Shown: positions 1 through 9,169, numbered from the stretch's first letter. The stretch is 64,000 bases of DNA from Mesorhizobium sp. NZP2077 (GCF_013170805.1 NZ_CP051293.1:1866001-1930000); one strand, 5' to 3'. The notes: a model not told the origin generated them from the letters alone. Program-made: numbers and translations.

Positions 1-482
1 AGATGGAGGACTATGTCCGGGCTTTCGAGATCGCCCGCGAAGCCGGGCTTGGCATCACCGTCCACGCTGGCGAACTGACCGGCTGGGAGACGGTGCAGGC
101 GGCGCTCGACCATATCAAGCCTTCGCGTATCGGGCACGGCGTGCGGGCCATCGAAAACCCGGACCTTGTCCGGCGTATCGCCGACGAGGGCATCGTGCTG
201 GAATGCTGCCCCGGCTCCAACATCGCGCTCAACGTGTTCGACAGTTTTGCCGACCATCCGTTTCCGGCGCTGCAGGCGGCCGGCTGCAAGGTGACGCTGA
301 ACTCCGACGATCCGCCCTATTTCTGGACGTCGCTGAAGCGCGAATACGATATTGCAGCGGAGCATTTTGCGATGAACGAGAAGGCGCTGGCAGCCGTCAC
401 CAGAACCGCCATCGAAGCCGCCTTCGTCGACCGGAAGACCAAAGCCGCACTTCTCGCCCGGCTGAACGGCACGGCACGCTGA
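1..482 (+). CDS. add: Adenosine deaminase, C-terminal part (5' truncated by window edge)
   Basis: Hydrolyses adenosine to inosine and ammonia in purine salvage. About 159 residues of the C-terminal half of the TIM-barrel metallohydrolase are visible. The metal/substrate signatures are present: TVHAGE (catalytic Glu and metal His), the GHG segment in RIGHGVRA, the SNIALNVF stretch, and LNSDDPPYF carrying the catalytic/metal Asp pair. The start lies outside the window. It precedes upp on the same strand and faces the nucleoside cluster on the other strand, which fits a salvage role. An aminodeoxyfutalosine-type deaminase of the same superfamily is the main alternative; the context favours adenosine. 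Confidence 0.9.
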   Translation, partial: MEDYVRAFEIAREAGLGITVHAGELTGWETVQAALDHIKPSRIGHGVRAIENPDLVRRIADEGIVLECCPGSNIALNVFDSFADHPFPALQAAGCKVTLNSDDPPYFWTSLKREYDIAAEHFAMNEKALAAVTRTAIEAAFVDRKTKAALLARLNGTAR

Positions 483-634
483 TTTCTTCCGACAAAGCTG
501 TGGTCGATGGCGGTCAAGCGGTTCCTTGGCCGGTCCATTGTCGTTAGGGTTCGCCCAGGCAGCTTGAAGCGCGACATATCCCCGGGGATTCATGCGCGCG
601 GTTTCGGGCGACACGCATGCATCAGGAGAACATC

Positions 635-1264
635 ATGAAGGGCGTCACCGTCGTCGACCACCCGCTTGTCCAGCACAAGCTGACCATCATGCGCAAGAAG
701 GAGACTTCCACGGCCGGCTTCCGGCGGCTGCTGCGCGAGATATCATTGCTGCTCGGCTACGAGGTCACCCGCAATCTCGAACTGACGACGACGACGATCG
801 AGACGCCGATGGAGACCATGGAAGCGCCGACGCTGGAGGGCAAGAAGCTGGTGTTTGCTTCGGTGCTGCGCGCCGGCAACGGCTTGCTCGAGGGTCTACT
901 CGACCTGGTGCCGGCGGCACGCGTCGCCCATGTCGGTCTCTACCGTGACCATGAGACGCTGGAGGCGGTCGAGTATTTCTTCAAGGCGCCAAGCGACCTC
1001 GCGGACCGGCTGGTGATCGTCGTCGACCCGATGCTGGCGACCGCCAATTCGGCGATCGCGGCGATCGACAAGCTGAAGCAGCGCGGCGCCACCAACATCC
1101 GTTTCCTGTGCCTGCTGGCGGCGCCCGAAGGCATAGAGCGCTTCACCAAGGCGCATCCGGATGTCCCGGTCTTCACCGCGTCCATAGACCGCCAGCTCAA
1201 CGAGAAGGGCTACATCATGCCCGGCCTCGGCGACGCCGGCGACCGCATGTATGGAACCAAGTAG
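635..1264 (+). CDS. upp: Uracil phosphoribosyltransferase
   Basis: Converts uracil plus PRPP to UMP in pyrimidine salvage. The 209-residue product matches the usual UPRTase length of about 208. It has the PRPP-binding stretch [12 protein letters not shown], where many homologues have glycines in place of AN, and the typical C-terminus [18 protein letters not shown]. The start at 635 is preferred over an in-frame ATG at 617 because AGGAG at 624-628 sits six bases upstream and family members begin with [15 protein letters not shown] sequence. It follows add by about 150 bp and probably recycles uracil released by pyrimidine phosphorolysis. Confidence 0.96.
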   Translation: MKGVTVVDHPLVQHKLTIMRKKETSTAGFRRLLREISLLLGYEVTRNLELTTTTIETPMETMEAPTLEGKKLVFASVLRAGNGLLEGLLDLVPAARVAHVGLYRDHETLEAVEYFFKAPSDLADRLVIVVDPMLATANSAIAAIDKLKQRGATNIRFLCLLAAPEGIERFTKAHPDVPVFTASIDRQLNEKGYIMPGLGDAGDRMYGTK

Positions 1265-1266
1265 TA

Positions 1267-1284
1267 CCAGGCAAAGTTGCCTGG
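1267..1284 (+). terminator. Hairpin after upp
   Basis: Stem CCAGGCA / TGCCTGG with a 4-base loop, starting two bases past the upp stop codon. No long T tract follows, so it may be a weak terminator or a 3'-end stabiliser. Confidence 0.45.
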
Positions 1285-1372
1285 CACGATTTACCGAATG
1301 TTTACGCAACGGCGCGGTTTTAGCGCCCGTTAAAGCGGCAAACACCATCCAGCGCTAATGAATCGGCTCTCA

Positions 1373-1479
1373 CTACAGCGCCGCGCGTCCATTCGGACGC
1401 GCAAAAGGACGCTGTAGCACTTTGTTTTTTGCGCATGATCCTTTCCGAAAAATCGATCCCGATTTTCGGGGTCATGCGG
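1373..1479. repeat. Composite palindromic intergenic element, Mesorhizobium type
   Basis: Two inverted-repeat modules lie back to back. Module one has an outer stem CTACAGCG (1373-1380) / CGCTGTAG (1410-1417) enclosing an inner hairpin GCGCGTCC-ATTC-GGACGCGC (1383-1402). Module two (1431-1479) is a long imperfect palindrome beginning GCGCATGATCC and ending GGGGTCATGCGGC, with a CGAAAAATCG/CGATTTTCG core. I recognise this class of element from Mesorhizobium intergenic regions. It ends 12 bases before the next gene, so it lies in that gene's 5' leader. Confidence 0.7.
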
Positions 1480-1491
1480 CGAGGCCGATCC

Positions 1492-2055
1492 ATGCTGCGC
1501 AAGCTTCTCATCCTCAGCGTCTTTGCCGGTGCATCGGCATCGATCCCGGTTGTCTACCAGTCGAATCCGCAGATGTTCGAAAAGCTGCTGAAGTCGGCGG
1601 TGACGGCCAAGCCCGAGGTCGAGACGCCACCAGAGGTCAACCTGGCGTCTGTGCCCAACAAGCCGGTGGCGCCACTGCCGACCGGCCGCAAGGTCGTTGT
1701 CGCGGCGGACGCACGTGGGCATTTCTCATCGACCTTCAAACTCAACGGCCGTCAGGTCGACGGCATGATCGACACCGGCGCGACACTGGTCGCGGTCAAT
1801 ACGTCGACGGCGCGCAGGATTGGGCTGTCGCTCAATCCGTCCGATTTCAGCCACGAGGTCAGCACTGCCAACGGCACGATCAAGGCGGCGGTGGTGGCGA
1901 TTGATCGCCTTCAGATCGGCAGCATCAGCGTCGACAACGTGCAAGCCATAGTGCTCGACGACAAGGCGCTGCAGACCAATCTGATCGGCATGAGTTTTCT
2001 CAATCGGCTCGGCAAATACCAGGCCGAGAACGGCACGCTACTGCTGGTGCAGTAG
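1492..2055 (+). CDS. Membrane-anchored retropepsin-like aspartic protease (TIGR02281 type)
   Basis: A 187-residue protein with an N-terminal hydrophobic segment (about residues 4-22), probably a signal anchor, then a linker and a single retropepsin-like domain. The active-site motif DTGAT is at residues 94-98, in the context VDGMIDTGATLVAVN. A second hydrophobic flap-like stretch, LIGMSFLNRLGKY, is typical of clan AA bacterial proteases. The ATG at 1492 is chosen because the longer in-frame start (1429) would place the first 21 codons inside the palindromic repeat. Such proteases act as homodimers; the substrate is unknown. Confidence 0.8.
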   Translation: MLRKLLILSVFAGASASIPVVYQSNPQMFEKLLKSAVTAKPEVETPPEVNLASVPNKPVAPLPTGRKVVVAADARGHFSSTFKLNGRQVDGMIDTGATLVAVNTSTARRIGLSLNPSDFSHEVSTANGTIKAAVVAIDRLQIGSISVDNVQAIVLDDKALQTNLIGMSFLNRLGKYQAENGTLLLVQ

Positions 2056-2072
2056 CAGCGACCTCAATCTGA

Positions 2073-3392
2073 TCAGCTGCGCGAAAGAATCCTTCGGATA
2101 ACCGACTTGTCGGCGGCTGGCTTCGAAGAGCCAACGGTATAGGCCGAAAACACGGCGGCGCCGGCAATATCGGCATCGGATTGTGAACGGGCATGGACCA
2201 GCGCCAGCGGCTCGCCAGCCCTGACCTCCACGCCTATGGGCAGCAGCCTGGTGATTCCGACGCTGGGGTCGATCTTGTCGTCAGGCCTTGTGCGTCCGCC
2301 GCCGAGGCCGACCACCACAAGGCCGATGTCGCGGGTGGCGATGCCAGTGACGAAACCGTTGGTCGTCGCCCTGACCACGAATTCCGTTGGCGCCAGGGGA
2401 AGATATTTTTCCGGCCTTTCGATGAAATCTGCGGGGCCGCCGAGCACGGCAACCATACGGGCGAAGGTGGCGGCGGCGCGGCCGCTGGTCAGCGTCTCGG
2501 TGGCGCGCCGCATGCCATCCTGATTGGATGACACCAGCCCCGCCGACTGCAGCATTTCGGCGGCCAGCGCCAGGGTCACATCCTCCAGGCGCCGGTCGCG
2601 CAGACGGCCAGTCAGGAAATCGACGGCATTGCGCACCTCGACGGCATTGCCGGCGGCCGATGCCAGCGGCTCACTCATGCCGGTGATCAGCGCCGAGACC
2701 TTCAAACCGGCACCGCTGGCGACCTCGACAAGGCTGTTGGCAAGCGCGGTGGCGTCGCGCGACTTTTCCATGAAAGCGCCGTTGCCGACCTTGACGTCGA
2801 GCACCAGCGAGCCCAGTCCGGCGGCCAGCTTCTTCGACAGGATCGAGGCGGTGATCAGCGGCACCGACTCCACCGTGCCGGTGACGTCGCGGATCGCGTA
2901 GAGCCGGCGGTCTGCCGGTGCCAGATCGGCAGTCTGGCCGATGATGGCGCAACCTGTTTCCAGCACCGCCTTGCGAAACAGCGCGATATCCGGCTGGCTG
3001 GTGTAGCCGGGGATCGCATCCATCTTGTCCAGCGTGCCGCCGGTATGGCCAAGGCCACGGCCCGAGATCATCGGCACATAGGCGCCGCAGGCAGCGACGA
3101 TCGGCGCCAGCATCAGTGAGACATTGTCGCCGACACCGCCCGTCGAATGCTTGTCGGTGACGGGGCCGGGCAGGTCAGACCAGTCGAGCACGTCGCCGGA
3201 ATCGCGCATGGCCAGCGTCAGCGCCACGGCCTCGTCGCGGTTCATGCCGTTCAAGAACACCGCCATGGCGAAAGCCGCGACCTGGCCATCGCTGACGGCG
3301 CCCGAGGTCACGCCGTCGATGAAGGCGGTGATTTCACCAGCAGACAGCCTCTGGCCGTCTCGCTTGTGGCGGATGATTTCCTGCGGAAGCAT
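2073..3392 (-). CDS. deoA: Thymidine (pyrimidine-nucleoside) phosphorylase
   Basis: Phosphorolyses thymidine or deoxyuridine to the base and deoxyribose-1-phosphate. The 439-residue product carries the family signature around KHSTGGVGDNVSL (from residue 81), plus DVKVGNGAFM and the phosphate/base-binding helical domain. The start at 3392 (MLPQEIIRHKRDG) overlaps the stop of the upstream purine nucleoside phosphorylase by one base (TGATG), implying translational coupling. It is the last gene of the minus-strand nucleoside operon and supplies free base for Upp. Confidence 0.95.
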   Translation of the reverse strand: MLPQEIIRHKRDGQRLSAGEITAFIDGVTSGAVSDGQVAAFAMAVFLNGMNRDEAVALTLAMRDSGDVLDWSDLPGPVTDKHSTGGVGDNVSLMLAPIVAACGAYVPMISGRGLGHTGGTLDKMDAIPGYTSQPDIALFRKAVLETGCAIIGQTADLAPADRRLYAIRDVTGTVESVPLITASILSKKLAAGLGSLVLDVKVGNGAFMEKSRDATALANSLVEVASGAGLKVSALITGMSEPLASAAGNAVEVRNAVDFLTGRLRDRRLEDVTLALAAEMLQSAGLVSSNQDGMRRATETLTSGRAAATFARMVAVLGGPADFIERPEKYLPLAPTEFVVRATTNGFVTGIATRDIGLVVVGLGGGRTRPDDKIDPSVGITRLLPIGVEVRAGEPLALVHARSQSDADIAGAAVFSAYTVGSSKPAADKSVIRRILSRS

Positions 3393-4201
3393 CAGCTCTC
3401 CAGCAGCCCGTCGCGGAACACTCTGTGCAGGACCGTTGCCAGCCGCGACCCGCCGACCGGCGCCATGTCCTTGGTTTCCTGATGCGAAAGCTCGGCTCCG
3501 GTCATGCCGGCCGCCAGATTGGTGATGACCGAGCAGGCGGCGACGCGCAGGCCAAGGAAGCGGGCGAGAATGACCTCCGGTACGGTCGACATGCCGACGG
3601 CGTTTGCACCCATGATTCGTGCCATGCGGATTTCGGCCGGCGTTTCGAAACAGGGGCCGGAAAACCACATATAGACGCCCTTGTGCAGCGCGGTGCCGGT
3701 CGCCTTCGCCGCGCCTTCGATGGCCTTGCGGATGCCGGCATCATAGGCCTCGGTGAGGCCGACGAAGCGGCGGTCGCTCGGCTCGCCGATCAACGGATTG
3801 CTGCCCGAGAAATTGATGTGGTCGGTGATCAGCATGACCGAGCCCGGCGGCATGTCCGGATCGACCGAACCGGCGGCATTGGTGAGGATCAGTTTGGTGA
3901 TGCCGACGCCGGCGAGCACTTCCAGCACCGGTCGCATCGCGGCGGCATCGCCGTGCTCATAGTAATGGGCGCGGCCGGACAGCATCAGCACCGGCACGCC
4001 GGCAAACAGCCCCGCCACCACTTCACCGGCATGACCGCTGACGCCGCTTTTGGGAAAGCCCGGCAGGTCGGCATAGGGGACGCGGATCGGGTGCTCGATC
4101 CGGTCGACAAGGACGCCTAGGCCCGACCCCAGCACCAGTGCTGTCGACGGCGCCAGGCCGTCCAGCCTTTCGATCAGATGGTCCACCGCCTTTTCAGTCA
4201 T
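3392..4201 (-). CDS. Purine nucleoside phosphorylase, trimeric type
   Basis: Phosphorolyses inosine/guanosine to hypoxanthine/guanine. The 269-residue protein has GSGLG (about residues 25-29) in the phosphate site, SGRAHYYEHG, SGPCFETPAEIR and GMSTVPEVI, all diagnostic of the trimeric PNP/MTAP family. The ATG at 4201 is chosen; a GTG four codons upstream (4213) is also possible, and neither has a strong ribosome-binding site. It lies between cdd and deoA in one transcription unit. Adenosine deaminase nearby would feed inosine to it. Confidence 0.93.
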   Translation of the reverse strand: MTEKAVDHLIERLDGLAPSTALVLGSGLGVLVDRIEHPIRVPYADLPGFPKSGVSGHAGEVVAGLFAGVPVLMLSGRAHYYEHGDAAAMRPVLEVLAGVGITKLILTNAAGSVDPDMPPGSVMLITDHINFSGSNPLIGEPSDRRFVGLTEAYDAGIRKAIEGAAKATGTALHKGVYMWFSGPCFETPAEIRMARIMGANAVGMSTVPEVILARFLGLRVAACSVITNLAAGMTGAELSHQETKDMAPVGGSRLATVLHRVFRDGLLES

Positions 4202-4210
4202 CGCAGCCAC

Positions 4211-4241
4211 CACTTCATTTGAGCCCGCACTTCATTTGAGG
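4211..4241. repeat. 13-bp direct repeat at the end of cdd
   Basis: CACTTCATTTGAG occurs at 4211-4223 and again at 4229-4241, separated by five bases. One copy holds the cdd stop codon; the other lies in the leader of the PNP gene and contains its alternative GTG start. It looks like a short tandem duplication of the gene end. Confidence 0.8.
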
Positions 4242-4624
4242 ATATCGCCGCGGAAGCCGTAGGGCAGCATGTCGCCCAAGGTCACGGTCTCGGCGACTCC
4301 GGTATTGTCACAGAGATAGAGTTTGGTTTCCGGTCGGCAGAATTCGGCCAGTCGTTGGCGGCAGCCGCCGCAAGGCGAGCATTTGGCCATGCGTTCGGCA
4401 AGGACGGCGATTTCGACGATCTTGCCGCCGCCACCCATGATGTAATGGCCAAGCGCGGTCGTCTCGGCGCACCAGCCCTCCGGATAGGAGGCGACCTCGA
4501 TGTTGGCGCCGGTGAAGACGCGTCCGTCCTCGGTGCGCAAGGCGGCACCCACGGGAAATTTCGAATAGGGCGCATAGGCCTTGGCCATGGCGGTCTTGGC
4601 CGCTTCGAACAGATCATGCGACAT
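4232..4624 (-). CDS. cdd: Cytidine deaminase
   Basis: Deaminates cytidine/deoxycytidine to uridine/deoxyuridine. The 130-residue size matches the homotetrameric short form. Zinc-site motifs are visible: WCAETTALG (ligand Cys and catalytic Glu) and CSPCGGCRQRLAEF (PCxxC pair). An N-terminal AYAPYSKFPVGAAL stretch is typical of the family. It sits between the importer permeases and PNP, so imported cytidine can be converted to uridine next to the phosphorylases. Confidence 0.96.
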   Translation of the reverse strand: MSHDLFEAAKTAMAKAYAPYSKFPVGAALRTEDGRVFTGANIEVASYPEGWCAETTALGHYIMGGGGKIVEIAVLAERMAKCSPCGGCRQRLAEFCRPETKLYLCDNTGVAETVTLGDMLPYGFRGDILK

Positions 4625-4685
4625 TCAGTTGTTCTCTCCGATGATCGTGTCCAAAACCCGGCGCTTGCCGTGCCGAGCCGTGACC

Positions 4686-5657
4686 TCAGCGTTCCTTGAC
4701 GTAGGGCACGCCGCCGGCGCGCGGCGGGATCGCCTTGCCGATAAAACCGGCGAGCAGGATGACGGTGAGGATATAGGGCAGCGCCTGCATGAACTGCACC
4801 GGCACCTTGCCGATGATCGGCAGCGGCGAGCCCTGCAAGCGGATTGCCGCCGCATCGAGGAAGCCGAACAGCAGGCAGGCGAACATGGCGTTGACCGGCT
4901 TCCATTTGGCGAAGATCAGTGCGGCCAGCGCGATATAGCCCTTGCCGGCGGTCATGTCCTTCACGAAGCCGCCATTCTGCACCATCGACAGATAGGCGCC
5001 GGCGACGCCGGTCAGGATGCCGGTGCAGATCAGCGCCCGGTAGCGCAGCCATGCCACCGAAATGCCGGCGGTGTCGACAGCGGCCGGATTCTCGCCGACG
5101 GCGCGCAATCTGAGACCGAAGCGGGTGCGAAACAGCACCCACCAGGTGAACGGCACCATCAGGAAGGCGATGTAGACCAGTATCGAGTGGCCGGAGATCA
5201 GCTCCGCGTAGATCGACCCGATGATCGGCACGTCCCTGATTGCATCGGCGCCGGGCCAGACAATCGCCTCGAACCGCTCGCCCGGCTGCAGCGCCGGCGT
5301 GCGCCCGCCTTGCTGAAACCAGGCCTGGCCGAGCATGACGGTCGAGCCGGCGGCGATGAAGTTGATCGCCACGCCGGAAACGATCTGGTTGCCGCGATGG
5401 GTGATCGAGGCAAAGCCGTGGATCAGCGCGAAGGCGACCGAGACCAGGATGGCCATACCGAGGCCGAGAAGGGCCGAATGGAAGACCGACGCAGCGGCCG
5501 CCCCCGCGAAGGCGCCAACCAGCATCTTGCCCTCGAGCCCGATGTCGAAGACGCCCGCGCGTTCCGAATAAAGGCCGGCGAGACAAGCGAGCAGCAGCGG
5601 TACCGACAAGCGGATGGTGGAGTCCAGTATCTGCACGATGGCGATGAAGACATCCAT
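4686..5657 (-). CDS. Nucleoside ABC importer permease, second subunit
   Basis: A 323-residue inner-membrane protein with about eight to nine hydrophobic segments, in the BPD_transp_2 family that pairs with BMP-type binding proteins. The conserved loop VGENPAAVDTAGI (coupling region) and a final FIGKAIPPRAGG are visible. Its ATG at 5657 is separated by one base from the stop of the companion permease, so the two are cotranslated. With the ATPase at 6795-8327 and the binding protein at 9235-10224 it forms a purine/pyrimidine nucleoside importer, as judged from family and the surrounding salvage enzymes. Confidence 0.9.
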   Translation of the reverse strand: MDVFIAIVQILDSTIRLSVPLLLACLAGLYSERAGVFDIGLEGKMLVGAFAGAAAASVFHSALLGLGMAILVSVAFALIHGFASITHRGNQIVSGVAINFIAAGSTVMLGQAWFQQGGRTPALQPGERFEAIVWPGADAIRDVPIIGSIYAELISGHSILVYIAFLMVPFTWWVLFRTRFGLRLRAVGENPAAVDTAGISVAWLRYRALICTGILTGVAGAYLSMVQNGGFVKDMTAGKGYIALAALIFAKWKPVNAMFACLLFGFLDAAAIRLQGSPLPIIGKVPVQFMQALPYILTVILLAGFIGKAIPPRAGGVPYVKER

Positions 5658-5658
5658 C

Positions 5659-6798
5659 TCAGGCGCCCTTTCCCTTGACCGCTTCCATACCGACCGATCG
5701 CGGACTGAACGAGGCGAACAGCGCCTGGATGTAGGGCCTGAACATGTGTTCCAGCGCGCCGGCGAACAGGATCACCAAGCCCTGGATGATGACGATCATG
5801 TCGCGGCTGATCGCCGGCATCTCGAAGGCAAGTTCGGCGCCGCCTTGATAGAGCATGCCGAACAGTATCGCCGCCAGCACGATGCCGACCGGGTGCAGGC
5901 GGCCCATCAGCGCCACGGCAATGCCGACGAAGCCGGCGCCGGAAACGAAATCGAGCGCGACATTGTGCTGGTCGCCCATCACCGGATTGAGCGCCATCAT
6001 GCCGGCCAGCGCGCCGGAGATCATCATCGCGGTGATGATGATGCGGGTTTCCGAAATGCCGGCATAGCGCGCCGCCTTGGGGCTGTGGCCATAGGTGCGC
6101 ATCTCGTAGCCGAGCTTGGTGCGCCAGATCAGCAGCCAGACCAGGAAGGCCATGAGCAGCGCCAGCAGGAAGGTGATGTTGAGTGGCGCCGAACGGATCT
6201 TGGCGCCGAACAGTTCGATGATCCAGTTGAGCTTCGGCAATTCCGCGCCGGCAAGGAAGTTGCGCGTCTGCGGCGCTTGCGAGGCCGCCGGCTTCAATGG
6301 CCCCACCAGCAGGTAGACCATGATCGAGGCGGCAATGAAGTTGAACATGATGGTGGTGATGACGATGTGCGAGCCGCGCCTGGCCTGCAGATAGGCGGGG
6401 ATGAGCGCCCACAACGCGCCCACCACCGTCGAAGCGACGATGGCCAGCGGAAATGTCAGCCACCAGGGCAGCACGCTGTCGAAGGACAGGCAGACGATGG
6501 CGATGCCCAGCCCGGCGATATAGGCCTGCCCCTCGGTGCCGATGTTGAACAGGCCACAATGCGCCGCCACCGCCACCGAAAGTCCGGTGAAGATGAAGGT
6601 GGTGGCATAGAACAGGGTGAAGGCGATGCCGGTTCCCTTACCGAAGGCGCCCTCGACCAGGATGACGGCGGCGCGGAACGGGTTTTCGCCGACCAGCAGC
6701 ACGACGAAGCCGGCGACGATGAAGGCCACGGACAGGTTGATCAGCGGGATCAGCCCATAATCGGCCCAGGCCGGCAGTTTGGCGTAAGGCGTGCTCAT
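5659..6798 (-). CDS. Nucleoside ABC importer permease, first subunit
   Basis: A 379-residue BPD_transp_2 membrane permease. It has the GTEGQAYIAGLG segment typical of simple-sugar/nucleoside importers and the coupling-loop sequence GHSPKAARYAGIS. It is longer than its partner, as in the YufP/YufQ and NupP/NupQ pairs. The start ATG overlaps the ATPase stop by four bases (ATGA), indicating coupling to the gene before it. It is part of the BMP-type importer encoded around it. Confidence 0.9.
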   Translation of the reverse strand: MSTPYAKLPAWADYGLIPLINLSVAFIVAGFVVLLVGENPFRAAVILVEGAFGKGTGIAFTLFYATTFIFTGLSVAVAAHCGLFNIGTEGQAYIAGLGIAIVCLSFDSVLPWWLTFPLAIVASTVVGALWALIPAYLQARRGSHIVITTIMFNFIAASIMVYLLVGPLKPAASQAPQTRNFLAGAELPKLNWIIELFGAKIRSAPLNITFLLALLMAFLVWLLIWRTKLGYEMRTYGHSPKAARYAGISETRIIITAMMISGALAGMMALNPVMGDQHNVALDFVSGAGFVGIAVALMGRLHPVGIVLAAILFGMLYQGGAELAFEMPAISRDMIVIIQGLVILFAGALEHMFRPYIQALFASFSPRSVGMEAVKGKGA

Positions 6799-8327
6799 TC
6801 CGCAGCCTCCTGGCGCTCGACACCTGCCATCAGCAGGCCAAGCTCGCCCTCGGTCGCCTCCGGGCCACGCTCGCCGACGATGCGGCCGGCAAACATCACC
6901 AGGATGCGGTCGGAGAGCGAACGGATCTCGTCGAGCTCGACCGATACCACCAGCACGGCCTTGCCCTGGTCGCGCATGGCGATCAGGCGCTTGTGGATGA
7001 ATTCGATGGCGCCGACATCGACGCCGCGCGTTGGCTGGCCGACGATCAGCACGCCGGGGTCCTGTTCCATTTCACGCGCGAGCACGATCTTCTGCTGGTT
7101 GCCGCCGGAGAAATTGGCGGTCTTCAAGCGCGGATTGCCGGGGCGAATGTCGTATTTCTCGATCTTGTCCTTGGCGTCGGCCATGATGGCGTCGACGTTG
7201 AGGAACGGACCTTTGAGATAACGGGGGTCGTCGTGATAGCCGAGGATGGAATTCTCGTTCTCCTCGAAGGCCAGCACCAGCCCGACATGATGGCGGTCCT
7301 CCGGCACATGGGCGAGCCCGCGATCGCGCAATTCGCCGGGATCGGCGGCACCCGTCAGGTCGATCGGCTTGCCGTCGAGCATGACCGAACCGGAAACGGC
7401 GCGCCTGATGCCGGAAATCGCTTCGAGCAGCTCGGATTGTCCGTTGCCGGCAACACCGGCAATGCCGACGATCTCGCCGGCCCTGATGTCGAAGGAGATG
7501 TCGTCGACCATGGTGACGCCACGCGAATCCTTGACCGTCAGGTTCTTGACCGCGAGCTTGATGGCGCCGGCTTCGGCTTCACCCTTCTCGACCCGGAGCA
7601 GCACGCGGCGCCCCACCATCAATTCGGCCAGTTCCTCGACGGTGGTCTTCTTCGTTTCCCGGGTCGCCACCATCGTGCCCTGCCGCATCACCGACACGGT
7701 GTCGGTGATGGCCATGATTTCGCGCAGCTTGTGGGTGATCAGCACCACCGTCTTTCCCTGCTCCTTCAACTGCTTGAGGATGCGGAAGAGATGGTCGGCC
7801 TCGGCCGGTGTGAGCACGCCCGTCGGCTCGTCGAGGATCAGGATTTCGGCGCCGCGATAGAGCGCCTTGAGGATTTCGACGCGTTGCTGCAGGCCGACCG
7901 GCAATTCCTCGATGATCGCATCGGGATCGACCTCGAGACCGTATTCGCGCTCCAGCCGCTCCAGTTCGGACCGCGCCTTGGCGATGCTGCGCTTCAGCAG
8001 CGCGTCGCTTTCGGCGCCGAGGATGATGTTTTCCAGCACCGTGAAATTGTCGACCAGCATGAAATGCTGGTGCACCATGCCGATGCCGAGCGCGATCGCG
8101 TCGTTGGGCGTCTTGATCGATGCCGGCTTGCCGCCGACACGGATTTCGCCGCTGTCTGCCTGGTAGAAACCGTAGAGAATCGACATCAGCGTCGACTTGC
8201 CGGCGCCGTTTTCGCCGACAATGCCGTGGATGGTGCCACGCGCGATCTCCAGATTGATGTCGCGGTTGGCGCGCACCGCGCCAAAACTCTTGTTGATGCC
8301 GATCAGTTCGATTGCGGCTTGCGCCAT
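6795..8327 (-). CDS. Nucleoside ABC importer ATPase (duplicated NBD)
   Basis: A 510-residue protein with two fused ATPase domains. The N-terminal half has the complete Walker A GENGAGKST, signature-like LPVGLQQRVEILKAL and Walker B ILILDEPTGVLTP. The C-terminal half has a degenerate P-loop, GVAGNGQSELLEAISG, followed by an intact FSGGNQQKIVLAREM signature. This asymmetric arrangement is the norm for sugar/nucleoside importers of the YufO/RbsA type. It is the first gene of a minus-strand operon running through both permeases, cdd, PNP and deoA. Confidence 0.93.
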   Translation of the reverse strand: MAQAAIELIGINKSFGAVRANRDINLEIARGTIHGIVGENGAGKSTLMSILYGFYQADSGEIRVGGKPASIKTPNDAIALGIGMVHQHFMLVDNFTVLENIILGAESDALLKRSIAKARSELERLEREYGLEVDPDAIIEELPVGLQQRVEILKALYRGAEILILDEPTGVLTPAEADHLFRILKQLKEQGKTVVLITHKLREIMAITDTVSVMRQGTMVATRETKKTTVEELAELMVGRRVLLRVEKGEAEAGAIKLAVKNLTVKDSRGVTMVDDISFDIRAGEIVGIAGVAGNGQSELLEAISGIRRAVSGSVMLDGKPIDLTGAADPGELRDRGLAHVPEDRHHVGLVLAFEENENSILGYHDDPRYLKGPFLNVDAIMADAKDKIEKYDIRPGNPRLKTANFSGGNQQKIVLAREMEQDPGVLIVGQPTRGVDVGAIEFIHKRLIAMRDQGKAVLVVSVELDEIRSLSDRILVMFAGRIVGERGPEATEGELGLLMAGVERQEAAE

Positions 8328-8541
8328 GCAGCCAGTCCCACTCTTATTTTTTTATCGCTTGGTCAAAACGCCTAGCATGACGCTCCGCCCGTGCCAATTG
8401 GCGTAGCAGCGTTCACTCTCGGCAAATCCCGGTGTGCTTGTCAATTTCCAACGTGTCCGCAGGCTTCATATTCGCTAATATGACGACGTCGAAATTCGCA
8501 TCACGGTGCAAGGCATCGGGGTGCAAGATCAGGGATTGCGA

Positions 8542-8751
8542 ATGATCACGCCCGTCGACCGGCTGACGACGCTGGAAATCCGCGCCGCCGAGCAGGAAAA
8601 CACCATCGAGGAGCTGTCAGGCCAGATCGCCGAGCAGTGGACGCTGATCGAGCGCATGCAGCGCAAGCTCGATGCGCTGACCGACCGCTTCCTGGCGCTG
8701 GAGGAGCAGTCGGCACCCGATGTGCCAGTGACCAAGCCGCCGCACTGGTGA
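8542..8751 (+). CDS. SlyX family protein
   Basis: A 69-residue, highly charged coiled-coil protein matching the SlyX family (DRLTTLEIRAAEQENTIEELSG and a C-terminal PPHW). The ATG at 8542 is preferred over an upstream GTG because AGGGA at 8531-8535 lies six bases before it. It is divergent from the nucleoside importer operon and 22 bp upstream of the next gene, probably cotranscribed with it. Function of SlyX proteins is not established. Confidence 0.82.
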   Translation: MITPVDRLTTLEIRAAEQENTIEELSGQIAEQWTLIERMQRKLDALTDRFLALEEQSAPDVPVTKPPHW

Positions 8752-8773
8752 GGAATAGGGGAGGGCGCGAATC

Positions 8774-9169
8774 ATGAGCGACCGCATCGCAAGGGCCGGT
8801 GACTATGTGCTTGGCCTGATGAATGACGCGGAGCGCGAACGGGCCGAGCGCGATCTGGAAATCGACCCCGCCTTCCGCGACGCCGTGCTGCAGCTTGCCG
8901 AACGCATGCATATGTTCGACCGTGCCGAAAAAGGGGGTGGCCGGCCCGAAAATCACTGGGAACTGGTCACTCAGCGTATCGCGGAGTTGCCGCAGATGCG
9001 CAGCGTTGGGCTGGGTGGCTATGATGCCAGGCCGCGCCCGGTGATCCGAAGCCTGTCCCGGTCACCGTACGGCGTTGGCGTGCATTCGCTCGGTGGCCGG
9101 CGCGGCACTGTCATCGCCATCGCGCTGATCGCGGTCTTTGCCCTGGGCTATCTCGTCGGGAAATTGTAG
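8774..9169 (+). CDS. Membrane protein resembling an anti-sigma-factor N-terminal domain
   Basis: 131 residues. The N-terminus AGDYVLGLMNDAERERAERD and following helices resemble the RskA-type anti-sigma domain; a basic linker leads to one C-terminal transmembrane helix (about residues 110-128, ending LGYLVGKL). That is the topology of ECF anti-sigma factors. However, no sigma factor gene is adjacent, and the periplasmic part expected of RskA is missing. It may be an orphan regulator or an unrelated small membrane protein; the assignment is inference from sequence pattern only. Confidence 0.5.
   Translation: MSDRIARAGDYVLGLMNDAERERAERDLEIDPAFRDAVLQLAERMHMFDRAEKGGGRPENHWELVTQRIAELPQMRSVGLGGYDARPRPVIRSLSRSPYGVGVHSLGGRRGTVIAIALIAVFALGYLVGKL

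Noticed and set aside
5614..7221. 535-codon plus-strand open frame opposite the importer permeases
   Set aside because: Shadow of two conserved permease genes; no domain recognisable.
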